Shown: positions 1 to 7,776, counted from the first letter of the stretch. The stretch: DNA of 64,000 nucleotides from Kiritimatiellota bacterium B12222 (GCA_029719485.1 CP120722.1:2232001-2296000), one strand, 5' to 3'. Notes: generated from the letters alone by a model not told the origin. Numbers and translations are program-made.

Positions 1-310
1 CTTGACCGGTGGTCCACACATTATGAATGGCGACTTGAATGCGCAACCAGTCGGGATGATCCGCACGGTCAAACCACCAGCCTTCGCGGTCAGTGGGTAA
101 CAATTCAAGGGTACGTGTTTCTTTGCCAAAAAAGGTGCCGGGACCCTGAACGGTGACAGGCCGTTCAATGGTGGTGCGTTTGCGCCGAATGGGTTCGGGG
201 GATTGTTGAGAACAATCTTCATCCACAGGCATGGATTGCAGGGTGTTCCAAAGAGCATAGGCGTCTTCTGGACTGCCTGTGAGACTGATACCGGGGAGGG
301 ATGATGACAT
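1..310 (-). CDS. lpxC: UDP-3-O-acyl-N-acetylglucosamine deacetylase (LpxC-like), N-terminal part, runs off the window
   Basis: An open frame begins at the ATG at 310 and continues without a stop to base 1, so only about 103 N-terminal residues are visible. After a roughly 40-residue lead the protein reads RTTIERPVTVQGPGTFFGKE, which matches the opening strand of LpxC (an RTI-x-x-P-V-x-V-x-G-x-G pattern followed by a glycine-rich turn and a hydrophobic strand). LpxC is the zinc-dependent deacetylase that commits the cell to lipid A synthesis in the cytoplasm. The zinc ligands and any fused FabZ domain lie outside the window. The N-terminal lead is longer than in the E. coli enzyme. A possible promoter lies directly upstream (see 320-348). 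The family call rests on a short stretch and is moderately sure. Confidence 0.6.
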   Translation of the reverse strand, partial: MSSSLPGISLTGSPEDAYALWNTLQSMPVDEDCSQQSPEPIRRKRTTIERPVTVQGPGTFFGKETRTLELLPTDREGWWFDRADHPDWLRIQVAIHNVWTTGQ

Positions 311-319
311 AGCCTAGGT

Positions 320-348
320 GCATAAAGTATTTACCGTCCGTGCGTCAA
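320..348 (-). promoter_or_regulatory. Candidate sigma70-type promoter for the lpxC-like gene
   Basis: On the minus strand TTGACG (343-348) is followed after 17 bases by TTATGC (320-325). Transcription would start only a few bases before the ATG at 310, giving an almost leaderless mRNA. The -10 match is weak, so this is tentative. Confidence 0.3.
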
Positions 349-552
349 GTTAAATGGGGAATAGGGCGTCATGTTCCGGGGATCACCCCGTCCCTCTATC
401 CCTGCGTTTACCGTTTCCACCCACAAAATCGAAATGGCTGTCGTCATCGGCATTAGCCCCCCCAAGCGGAGTGATCTTCGATAAATCTGGTTTTTCTTTG
501 AAAAACCTTCTAGTTCTGCGATCTCACTCCTCCTTCTCAACGGCTCCTCATT

Positions 553-981
553 ATGAAATGGAAAATCATCTCTGTCGGTAAACCTTCTTTCCCCTGGGTG
601 CGGGAAGGGCTGGAAACGTACCTCAAGCGGGTGCAACCCTTTGCACCTGTGGAAATGATTCAGCTGAAAAAAGGGGATGCGGCCGCTTTTAACAAAGTGA
701 TTGGATCCGCTAAAGTCATGGCCTTGGATGAACGGGGCAAAAGTTTTCGCACGGGGGCGCTGGCCCAACAGGTGACCGAATGGGAACTGGATTCGGTGCG
801 GGAAATGGCGGTGCTGATTGGCGGATCAGACGGACTTCCGGCCGAAATTCGAAATCAGGCCCACCATTGTTTCAGTTTAGGCGCGCAAACCCTGATGCAT
901 GAACTGGCTTTGCTGGTGTGGATGGAGCAACTCTATCGGATTTATACCCTCAAGGCAGATCATCCTTATCATCGGGAGTGA
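553..981 (+). CDS. rlmH: 23S rRNA (pseudouridine1915-N3)-methyltransferase RlmH
   Basis: The 142-residue product starts MKWKIISVGKP and carries the SPOUT-family signatures of RlmH: LIGGSDGLP near residue 95 (the AdoMet knot glycine loop) and the C-terminal MHELALLVWMEQLYR...YHRE block that closes the knot and ends in the family's Tyr-His-Arg. RlmH methylates pseudouridine 1915 in helix 69 of 23S rRNA on assembled 70S ribosomes. Length is close to the usual 155. It is transcribed away from the lpxC-like gene across a 242-bp gap. Its last 32 bases overlap, on the other strand, the end of a possible gene remnant (950-1135). Confidence 0.93.
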   Translation: MKWKIISVGKPSFPWVREGLETYLKRVQPFAPVEMIQLKKGDAAAFNKVIGSAKVMALDERGKSFRTGALAQQVTEWELDSVREMAVLIGGSDGLPAEIRNQAHHCFSLGAQTLMHELALLVWMEQLYRIYTLKADHPYHRE

Positions 982-1135
982 ATACGGGTAAATCGAAATC
1001 CGAAGCGTGCATGTATTGAGCTCGATCCCGATACCGATTGCGATCATACTCCAGTATCAACTCTCCGAGTTCCCGTTTCTCGTTGAGGGCTTGTTTATTT
1101 ATTTGGAAACGGATTTCAGCGCCGAAGGTGCAGCC
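950..1135 (-). pseudogene. Possible gene remnant (C-terminal end of an unknown protein) abutting a palindromic repeat
   Basis: On the minus strand a 61-codon stretch is open from just after a TAG at 1136-1138 to a TGA at 950-952. It has no ATG near its beginning. The translation is strongly hydrophilic and looks coding rather than random (for example NEKRELGELILEYDRNRYRD, then an acidic DFDLPVFTPDDKDDLP tail). Its upstream edge falls inside the first unit of the palindrome mosaic at 1117. That is what one would expect if a repeat inserted into a gene and left only its 3' end. No family is recognised. It could also be chance open frame. Confidence 0.3.
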
Positions 1136-1317
1136 CTATACTCGCCTGGGGTGAAGCCCCAGGATGAGAATAAAATTTTGGTGTAGCGCTGAAAGTGCGG
1201 TCCTATAAGTCACTTTATCTGAATAATATAGGGCCACACTTTCAGTGTTTAAATATTACAAAAACAGTCCCCAGGGTTTTACCCTGGGCTGGTATAGAGT
1301 CGCACCTTCGGCGCTAA
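1117..1317. repeat. Nested inverted repeat: four copies of a ~25-bp unit plus two hairpins
   Basis: Two copies of a unit resembling CAGCGCCGAAGGTGCAGCCC on the plus strand (1117-1142 and 1184-1207) are mirrored by two copies on the minus strand (1227-1250 and 1292-1317). The outer pair also encloses hairpins CCTGGGG/CCCCAGG (1145-1163) and CCCAGGG/CCCTGGG (1270-1288). The outer arms match over about 48 bases with few differences. It lies between convergent rlmH and plsY, a typical place for dispersed intergenic palindromes. No transposase is present nearby. Confidence 0.8.
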
Positions 1318-1335
1318 ACTACACCTGGGAGCGCT

Positions 1336-1408
1336 GGATTCTGTCTGCTGAGCAGATGGGGAACCCGGGTTATGAAACCCGGAAACCTGAAGGTTTTCCT
1401 TGGAATCC
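1336..1408. repeat. Cluster of three hairpins closed by a 7-bp stem
   Basis: GGATTCT at 1336 pairs with GGAATCC ending at 1408 (last pair G-U). Inside are CTGCT/AGCAG, CCGGGTT/AACCCGG and GGAAACC/GGTTTTCC hairpins. The fold outline is cloverleaf-like over 73 bases, but there is no tRNA T-loop or D-loop consensus. With the nested repeat just upstream, it fills the rest of the 982-1430 gene-free gap. Confidence 0.55.
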
Positions 1409-1430
1409 GCCTAAAGTCGGGACGGGGAAG

Positions 1431-2075
1431 TTATGTGGCCTCTTCTTGAGAGGAGGGGGCGGCTTTCTTTTTGCCGAAGCGATGCTCTTCGCCTTTTAAC
1501 AGACGCTGAATATTGGTTTTGTGGCGAATGACCGCCACCACGCCCAAGGCGGTGAGAATGCCGGCGAGCAGGGGATTGTCGGCATAAAACACCCAGGCGG
1601 AGACGGCTACCGCGATGGCGGCCAAAATGGAGCTCAGGGAAACGATGCGACTGATCAGCATGCTACCCACCCAGACCACGGCGGCCACCGCGATGCAGAG
1701 CGGAGCGACGGCGACAATCACACCCGCTGAAGTGGCAATGCCTTTGCCTCCTTTAAACTTAAGCCACAGCGGAAAGTTATGACCCACAATCGCCAAGGCA
1801 CCCGCAATCAGGGGGAAGTTGGGGTGGCTGTCTAAAAATTCAGGACTGAGCAAAAGGAGAGGGAGGACTTTGGCACTGACCAAGCCTTTAAGGAAATCAA
1901 AGAAGAAACATAGAAGGCCCCATTTTTTGCCTACCATACGAAAAACATTGGTGGCGCCAATGTTGCCACTGCCTTTGCTGCGAATATCGACCCCACGGGC
2001 GCGACTGATTAAAAGTCCGAAAGGAATGGACCCAAGGAGGTAAGAAAGGATCAGAATTAAGTATTGTTGGTTCAT
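1431..2075 (-). CDS. plsY: Glycerol-3-phosphate acyltransferase PlsY
   Basis: This 214-residue integral membrane protein has the PlsY signatures in order: YLLGSIPFGLL in the first helix, the GSGNIGATNVFR loop near residues 36-47, GHNFPLWLKFKGGKGIATSAG near residue 100 (the phosphate-binding glycine-rich loop), and further hydrophobic helices. PlsY transfers an acyl group from acyl-phosphate to glycerol-3-phosphate, the first acylation of phospholipid synthesis at the inner membrane. The charged tail (GKKKAAPSSQEEAT) is ordinary for the family. It is divergent from the secreted-protein gene at 2194, and its 3' end faces the palindrome mosaic. Confidence 0.95.
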   Translation of the reverse strand: MNQQYLILILSYLLGSIPFGLLISRARGVDIRSKGSGNIGATNVFRMVGKKWGLLCFFFDFLKGLVSAKVLPLLLLSPEFLDSHPNFPLIAGALAIVGHNFPLWLKFKGGKGIATSAGVIVAVAPLCIAVAAVVWVGSMLISRIVSLSSILAAIAVAVSAWVFYADNPLLAGILTALGVVAVIRHKTNIQRLLKGEEHRFGKKKAAPSSQEEAT

Positions 2076-2193
2076 TGTTACGCTTTGTGCAAAAATTTTG
2101 TATCATTTATCTTTTTTTCAGCTTGATGGCAATCATCTCTGTGTGTACGTTTTCAGAAACATAGCACCTCAAACACGAAGGGACTTACACATT

Positions 2194-2868
2194 ATGAAAA
2201 AAATATTATTTAGTTTAGCATTGGCCTTTGCCGCAACTTCAGTTGTTCAAGCTCAAGAAGCAGTTTATTCTAATGTGGTGGGGATGGTTAAGAAAACACT
2301 TATGGCTGAAAAATTTATATTTGTTCAGTATCCTTTTATTTTTGAGGATGATGCGACCCCCAGTGTTGAAGATTTGCTTCCAGATGTCGCCGTCGGGACT
2401 ATCGTTTATTTTTGGGATTCTGGTATTCAGGAATATAAAACTGTACAGAAACTAACACCTTCGTTTTGGAACCCTCCAAATCAGAATGTAGTGAGAGGTA
2501 TAGGTTTCTATGTAGTTTTACCAGCTGGTGCAACTGACCAAGACTTAGTCCTCTCTGGAGAGGTGCCCGATGATACGGAATATCCTGAAACAATTCTTAC
2601 CCTTCAACCAGGTTTTAATGCCGTTGGAAACCCCTATCCAACTGAAATAACCATTGAGAATTCAGGTATTCAAGATGCAACAAATCCTGGGGATCAAGTT
2701 GCTTTTTGGGATCCCGAGCAAAGTAATTTTGTTTTTGTTCAGAAACTTACACCTACTTTTTGGAACCCTCCGAATGTCACAATACCAGTAGGAAGCGCTG
2801 TTTTCCTTCAAGTGGCGACAGGAGTGGATATCGTAAGTACCCCGAATTATTCTTTAACTAATGATTAA
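2194..2868 (+). CDS. Secreted protein with two internal repeats, verrucomicrobial type, function unknown
   Basis: The start at 2194 is chosen because MKKILFSLALAFAATSVVQAQ is a clean signal peptide; the longer frame from 2098 adds nothing recognisable. The mature part of the 224-residue protein is a duplicated module. Residues 73-97 and 171-195 share VQKL-TP-x-FWNPPN with the same flanking FWD and VxxG patterns, and each copy is followed by a strand ending in a proline- or glycine-rich turn. The pattern 'YSNVVG...', a tryptophan-rich strand, then 'G-x-x-F-x-V' is one I associate with a family of secreted proteins abundant in Verrucomicrobiota, of unknown role. It sits 23 bp before a PEP-CTERM gene and probably shares its mRNA and terminator. 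Confidence 0.6.
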   Translation: MKKILFSLALAFAATSVVQAQEAVYSNVVGMVKKTLMAEKFIFVQYPFIFEDDATPSVEDLLPDVAVGTIVYFWDSGIQEYKTVQKLTPSFWNPPNQNVVRGIGFYVVLPAGATDQDLVLSGEVPDDTEYPETILTLQPGFNAVGNPYPTEITIENSGIQDATNPGDQVAFWDPEQSNFVFVQKLTPTFWNPPNVTIPVGSAVFLQVATGVDIVSTPNYSLTND

Positions 2869-2891
2869 CATTGTCTAAGGCGACACATAAT

Positions 2892-3473
2892 ATGAAATTT
2901 AAATTATACCTACTTTGTATACTGGGTTGTTTAGCTACAACAACATTTGGTTCTGTTACTATTACATGGAATACTTTGGCTGGTGGCGAGATTTTACTTG
3001 CAGACGGAACAACCCCAGCTCCATCTAATTATTTTGCACAACTAATATGGACACCTTCTGAGACGACTTCTGATTTAAACCCAGATAATCCACTTTTACC
3101 AACAGGATCAGAAGTGGTTTTGTATTCTCAAGAACTTAATGGTTTTTCTTTAGATGGTTTTATCCTTGGGCCTGCATCAAACATCAATATTGATGATTCT
3201 TTTGCAGGCGGTTATTTATACACTCGTGTTTTTGAAACAAATTCTCCGGCGATTGGAGATTTATATGGTCAAAGTAGTAATTTTGGCGGAAATGCAAATA
3301 ATGCAGTAGATGGTAGTTTAACTGTTACCACAGCTAATCCAACAACGGGGAATACATTTAATCCTGTAGGAATTATTGTTAATCAACAGATTATAGCAAT
3401 TCCTGAACCCTCAACCATTGTCATGTTATTTATGGCATTCGTTGGATTGGTTGCCTACAGAAAAAGAAAGTAA
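2892..3473 (+). CDS. PEP-CTERM sorted secreted protein
   Basis: The 193-residue protein starts at 2892 with a signal peptide (MKFKLYLLCILGCLATTTFG). It ends in a textbook PEP-CTERM sorting tail: IPEPSTIVMLFMAFVGLVAYRKRK is Pro-Glu-Pro, one membrane helix and a basic end. Such tails are cut by an exosortase at the inner membrane and direct the protein to the outer surface or exopolysaccharide; no exosortase lies in this window. The mature body is rich in Asn, Thr and Gly and is not recognised. A frame extension from a TTG at 2871 was rejected because it would bury the signal peptide. It is preceded closely by the secreted protein at 2194 and followed by a strong terminator. Confidence 0.8.
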   Translation: MKFKLYLLCILGCLATTTFGSVTITWNTLAGGEILLADGTTPAPSNYFAQLIWTPSETTSDLNPDNPLLPTGSEVVLYSQELNGFSLDGFILGPASNINIDDSFAGGYLYTRVFETNSPAIGDLYGQSSNFGGNANNAVDGSLTVTTANPTTGNTFNPVGIIVNQQIIAIPEPSTIVMLFMAFVGLVAYRKRK

Positions 3474-3492
3474 GCTTTCTTTTTGTCGGATC

Positions 3493-3523
3493 AAAAAAGC
3501 CTCGCATTTGCGGGGCTTTTTTT
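3493..3523 (+). terminator. Rho-independent terminator after the PEP-CTERM gene
   Basis: A 13-bp stem (six A-T pairs plus GCCTCGC/GCGGGGC with one G-U pair) closes an ATTT loop and runs into seven T. It lies 20 bp after the stop at 3473. The A-run on the other side would let it work in both directions. Confidence 0.85.
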
Positions 3524-3580
3524 GGGTCTGTGACTCGTTGGGGAGGGGGATGTCAGGTCAAATTTCAGGATACCCGCTCG

Positions 3581-4115
3581 CCCTGCAAGCAGGACTCACG
3601 TTTTTGCGGGAGGATGAGCTTGGCCTGAGGGAGATCCCCGCTCGCCCTGCAAGCAGGACTCACGTTTTTGCGGGAGGATGAGCTTGGCCTGAGGGAGATC
3701 CCCGCTCGCCCCGCAAGCAGGACTCACGTTTTTGCGGGAGGATGAGCTTGGCCTGAGGGAGATCCCCGCTCGCCCCGCAAGCGAGACTCACGCTTTCCCA
3801 GTGGGGGTATTGTTTCTGGTTTTAGATCCCCGCTCGCCCTGCAAGCAGGACTCACGCCCCGCAAGCAGGACTCACGCCCCGCAAGCAGGACTCACGCCCC
3901 GCAAGCAGGACTCACGCCCCGCAAGCAGGACTCACGCCCCGCAAGCAGGACTCACGCCCTGCAAGCAGGACTCACGTTCCGCAAGCAGGACTCACGATTT
4001 CGCTGTGAGGCATTTTTTCTGGTTTCAGGTCACCGTATCCTGCAAGCAGCACTTAGGTTTTCGGAGAAAATGTGGACGGGCTGAGGGAGAGGTGACCCTG
4101 AAGACAGGGCTCACG
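3581..4115. repeat. Two-scale tandem repeat array (20-bp unit, 64-bp higher-order period)
   Basis: The unit CCCYGCAAGCAGGACTCACG occurs about fourteen times. It appears at 3581, 3645, 3709, 3773 and 3837, an exact 64-bp period. The 44-bp spacers between the first four copies are near identical, and the fourth spacer differs. From 3837 it is repeated eight times head-to-tail at a 20-bp period to 3996. Two degenerate copies follow at 4038 and 4096. The last copy keeps pairing potential by compensation (CCCTG-AAGA-CAGGG). The array fills the gap between the 3' ends of two convergent genes. A 20-bp period is not a multiple of three, so it is not a coding repeat. Confidence 0.9.
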
Positions 4116-4120
4116 TTCTA

Positions 4121-6175
4121 TTAACGCCACATCTTTAGGAGCATGTAGAGTGCGATCTCTATCCAGAGGATTCTCCAGAGCCACCATTCGCGTCCTCTTA
4201 TCAAGCGACTGCCTTCTGGGAAACTTGGTTTACATGTGAAGGTTCTGCATTGGGTCTGATTGAGTCGCATGCGGGAATTGATGGCCCAGCCTGCGCCTTC
4301 GAGCAGTACGCTGAGGTCGCGTTTGCTGAGTCGGATCCAGGCGATGATGCTGCTGGGGATCATCACGGCGAGTACTGCGGCGAGTAATCCTTTTAACACA
4401 TCAGCTGGTTGGAGCCCGGCAAAGATTTTGGTGATAAATGCAAAGGAAGATCCCAAGGCGGCAATGGCAATACCTCCGCCTGCTAACATATTTCCTGAGG
4501 ATGCTGGTGCTGGGGTCGGTTCGGGACTGCTTTGAATTTTGGTGACCGCATCTGCTCCGCTTTGTTCTAATTTCTTTTCGGCGGATTGGGTGATGGACTC
4601 AACTTTTTGGGTCACGGCTTTGCCGAGGCGTTTGAAGGGTTCCATCATGGCTTCGCCTAAACTGATCGGATTGTCGGCAATATGTACCACGGTGGCAAAC
4701 CACTGACTGCCGTCCACATGTTGAAATACGCCGTGTTTTCCTACTTTGAGGTTGCCTTGATGTCCGGAAGTCGCGGGTACTGCGACTTCAAATTTTTCTT
4801 TGCGTAGGGTGTGGACGAGTTCCACGATCATGATGAACATGGTGCCACCTTCAATCCCTTTGAGGTAGGCAGCGCGGTCGGGCACTTCGACGGAAAGGTT
4901 AAAGCGTCTGCCGTCCATAATCAAGGTGCCCATTTCAAATCCAGCACGGATTTCAGGTTCGTAGAGATGCGGAAAGGCGATGAAGTTATTGCTGAATTCT
5001 AATATGTATCCCTGATACAGTGCCAGCTTTTCTGCCCGACGCACATCTTTGAGGTCAATGGCGGATTTGGCTTGGTGATCCATGAGGGCGAGCACGGCGT
5101 CGCGCAACGCGGGCTGGCTGTAGCTGATTAAATCGGTTTCGGAAATGCTGCTGAGTTCTTTGCCGGCTTCCGCGTCTTTCCAGCGACCGTATTCATCCAT
5201 GCGCACGCAAAGTTCTTTCCAGGTCTGTGGGGTCATCACTTCGTCGGTACGGTCAAAGAGAGGGACGATGACTTGTTGACGGAAATCGTGCAGGTCGCGT
5301 GCCCATGCGGGGTTGATCTCTTTGTTGAACCGTAAAATGCGTTCTTCGTTGGGGGCGGCGATGGGGGCGTTGCGTAAAGCGAGGTCCAGGGCGGTGGCAT
5401 CTTCCCAATTGAGTTCTTTGGGCAATCCCGGCCAGCTTTGTTGTAGGGCCGCGGGGTCTAAATTGACGGCGTCACAGAGTCTGAAGAAGTGTTCTATCGC
5501 GCCTTTGACGGTTTGATAAATGGCAAAGGCGGCGGGAGTGTCTTCTCCTAAGGGCAAGATTTTAGAACATCCATTCTCGTCAAGTTCCAGAAGTTGCGCT
5601 TGCCAGGCTTTGCGGGCATCAGCGGATTTTTGGAAGGCATCGAGCAGGTTGCGATCAACTCCTTTTTTGCCCGAGGGATGGGCAACCCCGCCCGTGACGT
5701 CAATCAACTGTTTGAGAAAACTGCGGATTTTTTCATCTGAACTTGCGTCAGGAAGAACTACACCGGTTTCGCTGACGGGCTTTTCTTCGAGACGTTTCCG
5801 CCATTGACGAATTTCTTTGAGCTCTACTGCCGTTTTGCCTGGGGCGATCTGTTTGAGTAGGCTAATGATTTCCAGGGCTTCGGGATTTTGTTCCTGTAAG
5901 TGTTCCAATTTTAAGGTGGTAGAGGCTTCGCTTATGCCTGAATGCTCTTTGAGCATGGCAAACAGCCAGTGGGTGGCCTCTTCTAATTCACCACACTTTA
6001 CCCGCGAATCTAAATCACTGTCGAGGTATTTTAGAAACTCGGGGTCCATGCGAAAGGCCCGAATAGGCGCGCTGGTGGATACCCACAGGCTTTCATCGAG
6101 TTGAAGAGCCTCTTGGAGATCTGATGCGGTTTTAATCAGGGGATGATAGGAGGTGCCGTAGCGTTTGAAGTGCAT
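4121..6175 (-). CDS. Large membrane-anchored protein of unknown function
   Basis: The 684-residue protein has no signal peptide. Residues 1 to about 520 are soluble and helix-rich, with alternating charged segments. A low-complexity linker (SSPEPTPAPASSG, about 548-560) leads to two hydrophobic segments (about 563-585 and 592-614), and a third ends the protein (about 664-682). This suggests a cytoplasmic body held at the inner membrane by a C-terminal hairpin. Segments such as GGTMFIMIVELVHTLRKEKFEV and GKHGVFQHVDGSQW look like conserved core strands. I recall similar long hypothetical proteins in Verrucomicrobiota but can assign no function. It is divergent from serS and single-gene on its strand. 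Confidence 0.6.
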   Translation of the reverse strand: MHFKRYGTSYHPLIKTASDLQEALQLDESLWVSTSAPIRAFRMDPEFLKYLDSDLDSRVKCGELEEATHWLFAMLKEHSGISEASTTLKLEHLQEQNPEALEIISLLKQIAPGKTAVELKEIRQWRKRLEEKPVSETGVVLPDASSDEKIRSFLKQLIDVTGGVAHPSGKKGVDRNLLDAFQKSADARKAWQAQLLELDENGCSKILPLGEDTPAAFAIYQTVKGAIEHFFRLCDAVNLDPAALQQSWPGLPKELNWEDATALDLALRNAPIAAPNEERILRFNKEINPAWARDLHDFRQQVIVPLFDRTDEVMTPQTWKELCVRMDEYGRWKDAEAGKELSSISETDLISYSQPALRDAVLALMDHQAKSAIDLKDVRRAEKLALYQGYILEFSNNFIAFPHLYEPEIRAGFEMGTLIMDGRRFNLSVEVPDRAAYLKGIEGGTMFIMIVELVHTLRKEKFEVAVPATSGHQGNLKVGKHGVFQHVDGSQWFATVVHIADNPISLGEAMMEPFKRLGKAVTQKVESITQSAEKKLEQSGADAVTKIQSSPEPTPAPASSGNMLAGGGIAIAALGSSFAFITKIFAGLQPADVLKGLLAAVLAVMIPSSIIAWIRLSKRDLSVLLEGAGWAINSRMRLNQTQCRTFTCKPSFPEGSRLIRGREWWLWRILWIEIALYMLLKMWR

Positions 6176-6292
6176 GGTATTGAGTGAAGGTGGTGAAATG
6201 GGGCTTGATCTAACATGGTGGCAAAGGGTGTAGGGTCAAGAGAGAAATCAAAATTGAGCAGGCTGTTGTGTGGGTGCTACAAATGAGGATGA

Positions 6293-6405
6293 GCCCCCTG
6301 AGGGGGCGCTTCTCGCAATTGCCCCATCTAAGGCAGGGGAATGAAGCTGTCGCTTAACCAAATTGAAACACAACCAACGCGGTTTTGGTTTGTCATTTGC
6401 GTTGG
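6293..6405 (+). promoter_or_regulatory. Structured upstream region of serS
   Basis: The 250-bp gap between the divergent gene at 6175 and serS contains a GCCCCC/GGGGGC hairpin (6293-6307). A longer-range CCAACGC/GCGTTGG pairing (6374-6380 with 6399-6405) ends 20 bp before the start codon. Neither is followed by a T-run, so these are not terminators. A regulatory role is unproven. Confidence 0.3.
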
Positions 6406-6425
6406 GTATCCGTAAAGAAATCGGC

Positions 6426-7703
6426 ATGTTAGACATCAAAATTCTTAGAGAGAACCCCGAAGCCGCAAAAACCAAGTGGGCCAGCCGTGGCCTGGATGTG
6501 GATGTGGATGCCTTGTTGGCCAAAGATGAACGTCGTCGTCAGCTCATTACTGAATTGGAAGAGCTGCAACGGACGCGTAATGCTTCGAGCAAAGAAATCG
6601 GTATGAAGAAGAAGGCGGGGGAAGATGCTTCCGAGGCCATGGCGGCTGTGCGTGAGATTGGTGAACAGATTTCGGCTTTTGAAAAAGAGAAAGCTCAGGT
6701 CATCGAAGACTTGGATGCGCAATTGCTGTCTTTACCTAATTTCCCACATGAATCTGTACCTGTAGGCCATAGCGAAGCGGATAATCCCGTGATTCGCACT
6801 TGGGGCTCTCCGGTTGAAATGGACTTTGAGCCTAAACCTCACTGGGAATTGGCTGAAGCCTTAGGCATTTTTGAATTTGAACGGGCGGCCGCGATTAGTG
6901 GTGCCGGATTTTCTTGTTTAACGGGTCCTGCCGCGCGTTTGAGTCGGGGACTGATCTCTTTCATGTTGGATTTACATACTTCCGAGCATGGCTACACTGA
7001 AGTGGCGGTACCGTTGTTGGTGAATGACGAAGCGCTGACCGGTACGGGTCAGTTACCCAAATTTGCGGAAGAACTTTATCGGATTCCCGAAGATGATTTA
7101 TGGTTAATTCCTACGGCCGAAGTGCCGTTGACCAATCTGTACCGCGATCATATTTTTGATGAATCAGAATTGCCTTGCAACTTAACGGGTCACACTCCTT
7201 GTTTCCGTCGTGAGGCGGGGGCTGCGGGCAAAATGACCCGAGGCATGAACCGTTTGCATCAGTTTGACAAAGTCGAAATGGTGAAATTTGTGCAACCCTC
7301 TGAGTCTTATGCTGAGTTGGAAAAACTGACCGGACATGCGGAAGCGGTCTTGCAAAAATTAGGTCTACATTATCGGGTGATCACCCTTTGCACGGGCGAT
7401 ATCGGATTTTCATCTGCGAAAACCTACGACATTGAATTGTGGGCGCCCGGACAACAGGCGTGGTTGGAAGTGTCTTCCTGCAGTAACTTCGAAGATTTCC
7501 AGGCGCGTCGTGCGAAAATTCGTTATCGCAAAGATCAGGGCAAACCTGAAATTTTGCACACCTTGAATGGCTCGGGCGTGGCCTTGCCCCGTTTGCTGGT
7601 GGCGATCATGGAACAAGGTCAGCAGGCTGACGGTTCGATTGTGCTGCCTGAGATCCTGCGTCCTTACCTGGGCGGAATGGAACGCATTTCTGCTGAGGGC
7701 TAG
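6426..7703 (+). CDS. serS: Serine--tRNA ligase
   Basis: The start at 6426 gives MLDIKILRENPEAAKTKWASRG, the standard SerRS opening; the longer frame from 6363 adds a non-homologous lead. At 425 residues it has the family length. The N-terminal 100 residues form the long antiparallel coiled coil that contacts the tRNA extra arm. The class II catalytic core follows, with motif 2 (FRREAGAAGKMTRGMNRLHQF) and motif 3 (NGSGVALPRLLVAIME) near the C-terminus. SerRS charges tRNA-Ser, and also tRNA-Sec where present, in the cytoplasm. It is monocistronic on the plus strand and convergent with the protoporphyrinogen oxidase gene. Confidence 0.97.
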   Translation: MLDIKILRENPEAAKTKWASRGLDVDVDALLAKDERRRQLITELEELQRTRNASSKEIGMKKKAGEDASEAMAAVREIGEQISAFEKEKAQVIEDLDAQLLSLPNFPHESVPVGHSEADNPVIRTWGSPVEMDFEPKPHWELAEALGIFEFERAAAISGAGFSCLTGPAARLSRGLISFMLDLHTSEHGYTEVAVPLLVNDEALTGTGQLPKFAEELYRIPEDDLWLIPTAEVPLTNLYRDHIFDESELPCNLTGHTPCFRREAGAAGKMTRGMNRLHQFDKVEMVKFVQPSESYAELEKLTGHAEAVLQKLGLHYRVITLCTGDIGFSSAKTYDIELWAPGQQAWLEVSSCSNFEDFQARRAKIRYRKDQGKPEILHTLNGSGVALPRLLVAIMEQGQQADGSIVLPEILRPYLGGMERISAEG

Positions 7704-7727
7704 GGCTTAGGCTTTTGGGCTTGGGCT

Positions 7728-7776
7728 TGCATCAGGCGGCGTAGCCGCCGATGATGCACAGGCCGGCAGGCCTGTG
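7728..7776. repeat. Two adjacent hairpins between convergent genes
   Basis: TGCATCA-GGCGGC pairs with GCCGCC-(GA)-TGATGCA (7728-7758), and CACAGGCC pairs with GGCCTGTG (7757-7776). They fill the gap between the ends of serS and the minus-strand heme gene. Without T-runs they may be weak bidirectional terminators or short dispersed palindromes. Confidence 0.5.

Noticed and set aside
1336..1408. tRNA gene
   Set aside because: The overall shape and 73-base length fit, but the T-loop and D-loop consensus are absent and the D-like hairpin has a 3-base loop.
3581..3996. Possible CRISPR array (20-bp repeats with 44-bp spacers)
   Set aside because: The first three spacers are near identical to one another and later repeats have no spacer at all, so it is a tandem repeat. 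No cas gene is nearby.
3732..4124. 130-codon plus-strand frame across the repeat array
   Set aside because: The 20-bp period cycles through all three frames and gives the same 20-residue peptide repeat. There is no start context or family signature.
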